NCBI GenBank assembly: GCA_019309815.1
Contig: JAFDFO010000156.1
Location: forward strand, 1 to 5,480
Length of the DNA: 5,480 bases
Origin: Deltaproteobacteria bacterium
GTDB lineage: Bacteria; Desulfobacterota; Desulfobacteria; Desulfobacterales; C00003060
Reading direction: 5' to 3'
The position numbers were made by a program, and so were the translations under genes. Below are positions 1 through 4,086 of this stretch, piece by piece. The notes below the pieces were generated by a model. The model had not been told where the DNA came from and searched no databases. It saw only the letters and a program-made list of their open reading frames with translations. How positions within the stretch are numbered: the stretch's first letter is position 1; each line of letters begins with the position of its first letter.

Positions 1-288
1 GCGCAGAAGGCCTGAAATGACCCTACACAACGTTGTCTTACCAGCCCCGTTGGAACCAACAATCCCTATAATGTCTCCGGCATGACCAACAAGACTCACA
101 TCCTTTAGGGCCCAAAATGGTTCTTTGTTTCGTCTTCTCAGCAGAGTGTCAAATATCCGAGACTGTATATCTTCTCTCTTGATCCCCACTTCATATTTGA
201 CTCCAACATTTTGACATTCCACAAGACATTTTCGTGTGTCTACGAATGCAGGGCCCTGTTCCTTGAATGTTTTTTGAACAATGCTCAT
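1..288 (-). CDS. ABC transporter ATP-binding protein, polysaccharide-export type (Wzt/TagH-like), N-terminal part
   Basis: This gene runs off the left edge, so only the first 96 codons are visible. The translation begins MSIVQKTFKEQG and reads openly to base 1. Walker A is GSNGAGKTT at about residues 78-86 (bases 31-57), preceded by the usual beta-strand GDIIGIV and the phrase FWALKDVSL. The Tyr of VKYEV at about residue 32 sits where the A-loop aromatic is expected. A basic insert (about residues 37-55, ending TLLRRRNKE) before the core fold is typical of polysaccharide/teichoic-acid exporter ATPases. The Q-loop, signature, Walker B and any C-terminal carbohydrate-binding domain lie outside the window. 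ATG at 288 is the only good start, because a stop occurs three codons upstream; the Shine-Dalgarno is weak (GGAG about 18 nt away). It would energise export of a lipid-linked glycan through the permease encoded 140 bp upstream, presumably in the same transcript. The family call is firm; the substrate is unknown. Confidence 0.9.
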   Translation of the reverse strand, partial: MSIVQKTFKEQGPAFVDTRKCLVECQNVGVKYEVGIKREDIQSRIFDTLLRRRNKEPFWALKDVSLVGHAGDIIGIVGSNGAGKTTLCRVISGLLR

Positions 289-348
289 GTCAAACTATGG
301 GAAATACTCCACAGCCTGAAGTTAAAAGGCATGATGGCAAAACTTTGT

Positions 349-390
349 AAAAGGGGAGAACCGACAATCATCCCCTTTTGTTAAAGGGGG
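349..390. repeat. Nested inverted repeats between permease and ATPase genes, possibly a dispersed repeat copy
   Basis: AAAAGGGGA (349-357) is complementary to TCCCCTTTT (371-379) across a 13-nt loop. Within the second arm, CCCCTTT (372-378) also pairs with AAAGGGG (383-389) across the loop TGTT. The two hairpins share an arm and so cannot form together. The following text (GGATTGAGCGGGATTT) extends the G-rich pattern. I recall similar C/T-A/G-rich intergenic repeats in many bacterial genomes, but this is memory, not a search. There is no clean U-run after a GC-rich stem, so I do not call it a terminator. It lies in the 140-bp gap between two genes that should be co-transcribed. Confidence 0.6.
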
Positions 391-428
391 ATTGAGCGGG
401 ATTTGGATTCCTCTTCCACGGGTATTCT

Positions 429-1208
429 TCATAGGGCCTTGATGATCTTGTATTCGTATGAGCTATAGTAATATGTCATTAAGATGAGGAAGAGAGCAGA
501 GGTTGTGCCTATGCACAGCAGAGTCACATAGTCGGGGCTGGCGTTGTACATTAGAACATTTCGGTAACTGCCCAGGAAATGATACATAGGGTTAATATCC
601 AGAAGCCATTGTCCTTGTTCCGGAATCATATCTGGAGGCCAGATGACAGGAGAGCCAAAGAACCATAAGCGCATAAGATGCCCTACAATATTGTCAATAT
701 CCCGGACAAATACACAGATGTAGGCTAATGGAAAAGCAATGGCCATCATGAAAAGGAGCTGCATTGCTACAATGAATGGTAACCAAAGGACATTTAGTCC
801 CGGGACCACTTTGAATATGGCGAAGAAAACCGCAATGACTATCAGGCCAAATCCAAAGTTAATCAGCTGCGTAAAAACTGCGCCAATTGGAAAGGTAACC
901 TTGGGTAAGTACACTTGTGTAATTATCCCTGACTGGACAACAACCGATTTTGAAGCAGAAGTCACAGTCGAATTTACCCACCTCTAGACGCTCATCCCGA
1001 TCACCAGAAAGACACCATAATCAGGCCCTCCGGCCTTGCGAAAAATGATCACCACAATGAAGTAGTAAATTAACACACCTAGTAGCGGGTCCAAAAGCCA
1101 CCAGAAATAACCGAGGAGGCTATTTCTGTGCTGTGCCTTGAGTCCTGAGACCACAAGGTACGTAATCAAGTCTTTTCTTTTGTACAGATCGGTGAGGTAT
1201 TTTTTCAT
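429..1208 (-). pseudogene. ABC-2 type polysaccharide export permease (Wzm/TagG-like), interrupted by an in-frame TAG
   Basis: This is the membrane partner of the downstream ATPase and would form the inner-membrane channel for glycan export. The reading frame is continuous from 1208 to 429 except for one TAG at 984-986 (codon 75 from ATG 1208). Reading through gives about 259 residues, the normal family size of roughly 260-280. Family features lie on both sides. Before the stop are the amphipathic N-terminus KKYLTDLYKRKDLI and LLGYFWWLLDPLLG leading into the first membrane span. After it are QSGIITQVYLPK, FVRDIDNIVGHLMRLWFFGSPVIWP, INPMYHFLGSYRNVL and the C-terminal YEYKIIKAL. ATG 1208 follows GAGGAGG by 15 nt. 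The in-frame TTG at 1223 abuts that Shine-Dalgarno directly and is less likely. A caller that ignores readthrough would split this into 984..1223 and 429..965 (GTG start). The gene family is certain; whether the product is made intact is not. Confidence 0.85.
978..986 (-). other. In-frame amber codon in the permease, with an overlapping Shine-Dalgarno-like sequence
   Basis: On the minus strand the codons run GGG ATG AGC GTC TAG AGG TGG GTA (I-G-M-S-V-stop-R-W-V). Related permeases typically read like IG-x-x-P-W-R-W/F at this point, so TAG stands where Trp is usual, and TGG to TAG needs one base change. The last base of the TAG begins GAGGTGG (978-984), which lies 12 nt upstream of an in-frame GTG at 963-965 and could allow reinitiation. 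The alignment is from memory of the family and was not computed. Confidence 0.8.
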
Positions 1209-1282
1209 CTTGAGAAGATTCAACCTCCTCTTTTCTGGTCAAATGCAGAAGATCTTCAGTGCTTCCAAACATAGCTCCGCCC

Positions 1283-1344
1283 GGTGAATTGCACGGACTG
1301 TTTGCATATAACTCACCAAAATTTATATTATTTCGTGCCGAAAT
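1283..1344 (-). other. Structured leader upstream of the permease, with two dyads
   Basis: Two inverted repeats lie in the 5' leader expected from the promoter at 1418-1447. ATTTCG (1330-1335) and CGAAAT (1339-1344) form a perfect 6-bp dyad with a 3-nt centre. Nearer the gene, GGTGA (1283-1287) pairs with TCACC (1313-1317), with an inner GCA/TGC pair (1291-1293/1303-1305). They could be RNA hairpins or protein sites. I do not recognise a known riboswitch class. No convincing gene was found in 1209-1501; the short frame that overlaps the permease start has no well-spaced ribosome site. Confidence 0.35.
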
Positions 1345-1396
1345 GCGATGCCGCTTGCTGCCCTGAGACACCGGATTCCCATTGTAGCGTTATACC

Positions 1397-1426
1397 GTTC
1401 AAAACATGAACGTTCAGAATATGAAC
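1397..1426. promoter_or_regulatory. Tandem palindromic operator, two GTTCA-N5-TGAAC sites end to end
   Basis: GTTCA-AAACA-TGAAC (1397-1411) is followed with no gap by GTTCA-GAATA-TGAAC (1412-1426). The 5-bp arms are perfect in both copies. The junction makes a further perfect 10-bp palindrome, TGAACGTTCA (1407-1416). Paired sites of this kind are typical of a dimeric repressor binding cooperatively. They cover the proposed -10 box and start region of the permease promoter, which suggests repression of the export genes. The regulator is not in the window. Confidence 0.6.
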
Positions 1427-1447
1427 ATACTTTCAAACCCGTGTCAA
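1418..1447 (-). promoter_or_regulatory. Predicted sigma-70-type promoter for the ABC export genes
   Basis: On the minus strand a perfect -35 TTGACA (1442-1447) is followed after 18 nt by CATATT (1418-1423), a 4/6 match to TATAAT. Transcription would begin near 1411 and leave a leader of about 200 nt before the permease ATG at 1208. The position downstream of the murJ stop and the overlap with the tandem palindromes support a separately controlled unit. The weak -10 box keeps this tentative. Confidence 0.45.
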
Positions 1448-1501
1448 CAAAAAGGCACTTTTGGGATATCGCTTTGAGAACGTGGTGGGGCAGAGATAAG
1501 C

Positions 1502-3076
1502 TTAGGCGTGTTTTTTGTAGAGACTCGTCTTAACAATATCGAATACCGCACTGAGCTCCTGGCACCGGAGCAGGTAGGCACACCCACCGTAAAGGATCGT
1601 GCCCGCTCCCACACTGCCAAGAACCCATACCAGGAGACACCACGAACTTCCGCTGCATTTCGGGCCTGCCCAGAAACCGATCAAAACGATGATGGCACCC
1701 ATTGCAACCGCACAAACCGCGGACCTCAACACAGATTCAAGTATGCCCTTGGCACCAATCCGGCCTAAGCGCCTTCTCAAGGCCAGGATCAGCAGTGTAA
1801 GGTTCACGGCCGAGGCGATTGACGTGGCAAGGGCCAGCCCACCGTGACGCATCGGTCCCATAAGCAAGATGCTCAAGAGGATGTTGGTCAGAAGAGCGAC
1901 AACCGCAGTTTTCACCGGCGTTTTTGTGTCCTGGAGAGAATAAAACGCTGAAACCACAATACGCACGCCTGAAAAAGCCCACAAACCAACGGCGTAATAG
2001 AGAACGGCTTCAGCAGTCAGACGCGATGAGGTTGCATCGAATGCTCCTCTTTGAAAGAGAAGGCTTATGATCGGCTCTCTCAAGATGATCAGCCCGGTCA
2101 TTGCGGGGATCGTAATAAAAAACACGAGCCGCAAGGCATATGAAAAAGACGACCGCAGCCCCTCCATATCGTTCATGGCTGCCTGCTTGGAGAGACTGGG
2201 CAACACAGCGGTTGCAAGAGCAATGGCAAACACGCCAAGAGGAAACTGCACCATCCTATCCGCATAGTAGAGATACGAGACACTCCCCTCAGGAAGGAGT
2301 GTGGCAAGCAGCGTCCCCACCACGATATTGATCTGATACACTGCCGCCCCGAACACAGCCGGGGTCATTAGTAGGGCTATTCGTTTTATGGCAGCGTGGT
2401 AGAGGGGGCCCCGAACAAAAAGACGAAAGCCCTTGCGGATCATAAAGGGGATTTGAAGGGTCAACTGCAGCCCCCCACCGATTATGACACCAAAGGCAAG
2501 ACCCAGCACTGGCTTTTCCAGATGGGGCGAGATGAGAAGAACAGAGCTGACCATGGCCACACTCAGGAGCGCTGGTGAGCAGGCAGGCGCAGCAAAATGA
2601 CCAAGCGTGTTCAGAATCCCCATGGCCAGGGCAACCAGGCCGATGAAGAAGATATACGGAAACATGATGCGGGTCAGGAGGACCGTCAACTCAAATTTGT
2701 CCGGAGATGAGATAAAGCCCGGGGCTATGATCTTGACAATGAGCGGGGAAAGAAGCACACCAAGCACACTGACTACTGCCAAGGTCATGGTAAGGATCCA
2801 CCAAGAAGATCGGGCCAGCGCAAAAGCCTCATCGCGACCACGCTTGAGCAGGTACTCCGCAAAGACCGGGATGAAAGAGATCGTCAGTGAGCCTTCTGCA
2901 AACAGGCGGCGCAATAGATTAGGGATTCTGAAGGCTACAAAAAAAGCATCAGCTGCCGGACCTGCCCCGAAAAAGGCGGCGATCACAATATCCCGCACCA
3001 GCCCGAGAATCCGGCTCAACAGGGTGGCTACGCTTACAACACCCGCAGCTTTTGTTATTTTGGCAGTTTCAGACAT
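1502..3076 (-). CDS. murJ: Lipid II flippase MurJ (MviN family)
   Basis: MurJ moves lipid II, the undecaprenyl-linked peptidoglycan precursor, across the inner membrane. It is a multi-span MOP-superfamily protein, normally with 14 transmembrane helices. The visible product is about 524 residues, matching the usual 500-530. The N-terminal signature is strong: TLLSRILGLVRDIVIAAFFG, then ADAFFVAFRIPNLLRRLFAEG (about residues 42-62). Arg22, Arg28, Asp43 and Arg56 appear to correspond to functionally important E. coli residues R18, R24, D39 and R52. The mid-protein YYADRMVQFPLGVFAIALAT (about 269-288) contains the conserved Arg equivalent to E. coli R270, followed by LPSLSKQ. The FSGVRIVVSAFYSLQDTKTPVK stretch is also typical. 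ATG 3076 is preferred; a TTG codon lies directly before it, and no strong Shine-Dalgarno is seen for either. The gene is divergent from rpsT, and its upstream region holds a heptad repeat. It ends in TAA, and I see no clear terminator after it. The frame is intact throughout. Confidence 0.97.
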   Translation of the reverse strand: MSETAKITKAAGVVSVATLLSRILGLVRDIVIAAFFGAGPAADAFFVAFRIPNLLRRLFAEGSLTISFIPVFAEYLLKRGRDEAFALARSSWWILTMTLAVVSVLGVLLSPLIVKIIAPGFISSPDKFELTVLLTRIMFPYIFFIGLVALAMGILNTLGHFAAPACSPALLSVAMVSSVLLISPHLEKPVLGLAFGVIIGGGLQLTLQIPFMIRKGFRLFVRGPLYHAAIKRIALLMTPAVFGAAVYQINIVVGTLLATLLPEGSVSYLYYADRMVQFPLGVFAIALATAVLPSLSKQAAMNDMEGLRSSFSYALRLVFFITIPAMTGLIILREPIISLLFQRGAFDATSSRLTAEAVLYYAVGLWAFSGVRIVVSAFYSLQDTKTPVKTAVVALLTNILLSILLMGPMRHGGLALATSIASAVNLTLLILALRRRLGRIGAKGILESVLRSAVCAVAMGAIIVLIGFWAGPKCSGSSWCLLVWVLGSVGAGTILYGGCAYLLRCQELSAVFDIVKTSLYKKHA

Positions 3077-3081
3077 CAACC

Positions 3082-3109
3082 CAGAAGTCAGGAGTCAGAA
3101 GCCAGAATT
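3082..3109 (+). repeat. Heptad tandem repeat (CAGAAGT-like, four units) upstream of murJ
   Basis: Four contiguous 7-bp units read CAGAAGT, CAGGAGT, CAGAAGC and CAGAATT, and a degenerate CAG start follows at 3110. The array lies five bases from the murJ ATG, so it would form the murJ 5' untranslated region and takes the place of a ribosome-binding site. It resembles the CAG-period-7 array at 4044-4085. Confidence 0.7.
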
Positions 3110-3110
3110 C

Positions 3111-3129
3111 AGCCCAGAAAAATAGGGCT
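3111..3129. promoter_or_regulatory. Small dyad abutting the rpsT -35 box
   Basis: AGCCC (3111-3115) and GGGCT (3125-3129) form a 5-bp inverted repeat with a 9-nt A-rich centre. Its right arm ends on the first base of the rpsT -35 hexamer. It could be a regulator site or chance. Read on the minus strand it lies in the possible murJ leader. Support is weak. Confidence 0.2.
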
Positions 3130-3157
3130 TGACAGGGTTACCGTCGCTGTTTATAAA
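3129..3157 (+). promoter_or_regulatory. Strong sigma-70-type promoter for rpsT
   Basis: A perfect -35 TTGACA (3129-3134), a 17-nt spacer and a -10 TATAAA (3152-3157, 5/6 match) give a near-consensus promoter, as expected for a ribosomal protein gene. Transcription would start near 3164, leaving a leader of about 30 nt before the TTG start. Confidence 0.8.
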
Positions 3158-3180
3158 TAAATGTTCAAGCTAATAGCAGA

Positions 3181-3198
3181 AAGGAGCAAACGACTTTG
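3181..3198 (+). promoter_or_regulatory. Ribosome-binding site and TTG start of rpsT
   Basis: AAGGAG (3181-3186) is followed after 9 nt by TTG at 3196-3198, which opens the frame encoding AIHKSAIKRA. No ATG exists at the right place, and S20 proteins begin M-A, so TTG is the start. E. coli rpsT also starts with UUG, and this weak start is tied to S20 autogenous translational control there. Conservation here suggests similar control, by inference. Confidence 0.85.
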
Positions 3199-3465
3199 GC
3201 AATACACAAATCGGCCATCAAGAGGGCCAAACAGAACAAGCACAGGAATCTTCGCAACAAATCAACCCGAACGCGGGTAAAAAACGTCATTAAGGACGTT
3301 AGAGCCGCAATCGATGAGACTTCTGCAGAGAAGGCACAGACTGCCCTGGCTTCGGCTATTCCGGTTATCGACAAGGCAGCTCAAAAAGGCGCCATCCATC
3401 CCAACACAGCTTCCAGAAAGATATCCCGTCTGACAAAACAAGTTGACCAGATTCAGTCTGCGTAA
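3196..3465 (+). CDS. rpsT: 30S ribosomal protein S20
   Basis: S20 is a small, basic, helical protein that binds 16S rRNA early in 30S assembly. The product is 89 residues, the normal family length (about 85-90). The N-terminus AIHKSAIKRAKQNKHRNLRN is the hallmark Lys/Arg-rich RNA-binding helix. It is followed by the S20-typical KSTRTRVKNVIKDVRAAI and, near the C-terminus, the conserved KGAIHPNTASRKISRLTK. It has its own promoter and ribosome site and is the only plus-strand gene here. It is divergent from murJ and converges on lptE with a 46-bp gap. No convincing hairpin with a U-run lies in that gap, so the end of the transcript is unclear and it may run antisense into lptE. The frame is complete. 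Confidence 0.98.
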   Translation: MAIHKSAIKRAKQNKHRNLRNKSTRTRVKNVIKDVRAAIDETSAEKAQTALASAIPVIDKAAQKGAIHPNTASRKISRLTKQVDQIQSA

Positions 3466-3511
3466 ACGGTCAGCCACCAGAAACGAGCAGTTCCGTACGC
3501 CTCCACATCGC

Positions 3512-4036
3512 TCAGAAGTCCTGAAGAATTCGGTTGTGGACTCGTTCGGCTATCCGCTCCGCTATGGTTTCTATGGCCTCCCTGCGGTTCCTGTCGGTAA
3601 CAAACCTATCATCAGAGACTTTGAATTCCTCAATCCCTGCAAGGGCTGGATCTGACCACAAGATCTTGCCGTCTTTGGACACGAGGCTCAAGTTCAAGGT
3701 AACCCTGACACGGCGTTCATCAGAGTCGTAATTGGCAGTGTACGATATGGTCTGTACACCCAAAGATGTGATAGTGCCGGTTAGGACCGCGTCTGCCGTC
3801 TTTTCATCCACCACGCGTAGCACCTTGCTTCGGGTGAACTCATAAGTCAGGTCATTCGTGAAGGTCATCTCAATCCCCGATTCCGACGTCCGGTTCTCCA
3901 ACACGGTAACGGCAACCGTCTCCACACCTTCCGGTGCCTTCAGGCCGGACCCTTTGAGATGATACCCGCAGGCGGCGAGGGCTAGCAGCAGTGTCAGGGC
4001 CATGGTTACAGTCTTCATTGGTCCCAAATGTTTCAT
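3512..4036 (-). CDS. lptE: LPS-assembly outer-membrane lipoprotein LptE
   Basis: LptE is the lipoprotein that plugs and assists LptD in inserting lipopolysaccharide into the outer membrane. The N-terminus has a basic start (MKHLGPMK), a hydrophobic stretch MALTLLLALAA and a lipobox L-A-A-C with Cys23 (counting from ATG 4036). Gly follows the Cys, so there is no Asp inner-membrane retention signal. The mature part matches LptE style: CGYHLKGSG, then VAVTVLENRTSESGIE, LTYEFTRSKVLRVVDEKTADAVLTGTI, and a C-terminal helical segment RREAIETIAERIAERVHNRIL. Length is 174 residues, typical for the family. The start is uncertain: ATG 4036, ATG 4018 (168 aa) and a GTG at 4075 are in frame. The GTG lies inside a heptad repeat and is disfavoured, and no start has a strong Shine-Dalgarno. 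It follows leuS closely, as in many Proteobacteria including E. coli, and is probably co-transcribed with it. No holA lies downstream; rpsT converges instead. Confidence 0.9.
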   Translation of the reverse strand: MKHLGPMKTVTMALTLLLALAACGYHLKGSGLKAPEGVETVAVTVLENRTSESGIEMTFTNDLTYEFTRSKVLRVVDEKTADAVLTGTITSLGVQTISYTANYDSDERRVRVTLNLSLVSKDGKILWSDPALAGIEEFKVSDDRFVTDRNRREAIETIAERIAERVHNRILQDF

Positions 4037-4043
4037 GAGGTGG

Positions 4044-4085
4044 CCACTCGTTACTGGTTGCTGGATACTGGTCACTGAGTACTGG
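4044..4085 (-). repeat. Heptad tandem repeat (CCAGTAN-like, about six units) between leuS and lptE
   Basis: On the plus strand six contiguous 7-bp units read CCACTCG, TTACTGG, TTGCTGG, ATACTGG, TCACTGA and GTACTGG. On the minus strand the unit is close to CCAGTAN. The array begins one base past the leuS stop codon and fills most of the gap before lptE ATG 4036. Like the array at 3082-3109, it has a CAG every 7 bp and sits just upstream of a minus-strand gene. Confidence 0.75.
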
Positions 4086-4086
4086 T

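Noticed and set aside
963..965. GTG as the true start of an independent 178-residue membrane protein
   Set aside because: The sequence on both sides of the TAG is one continuous permease in one frame, so a separate gene is not the simplest reading. Reinitiation is kept only as an alternative.
739..987. 82-codon plus-strand frame opposite the permease
   Set aside because: It is antisense to clearly coding permease sequence, with no ribosome site or recognisable product.
1120..1371. 83-codon minus-strand frame overlapping the permease start
   Set aside because: It overlaps about 90 bases of the permease in another frame and lacks a well-spaced Shine-Dalgarno. Its product resembles no family. 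It could not be shown to be a leader peptide.
1450..1462. AAAAG-GCA-CTTTT dyad as the murJ terminator
   Set aside because: The stem is short and A/T-rich with only one G-C pair, so it would be a poor intrinsic terminator.
2607..3125. 172-codon plus-strand frame opposite murJ
   Set aside because: It is antisense to the conserved N-terminal region of MurJ, has a low-complexity Arg/Lys/Ser/Thr composition and matches no family I know; it is a shadow of murJ.
3152..3168. murJ promoter on the minus strand from the A/T-rich divergent region
   Set aside because: TTGAAC (3163-3168) has no -10 match at 16-18 nt, and the TATAAA seen on the minus strand has no matching -35; no murJ promoter could be supported.
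4073..4075. GTG as the lptE start (187 residues)
   Set aside because: The extra residues are translated from the heptad repeat and displace the lipoprotein signal from the N-terminus.
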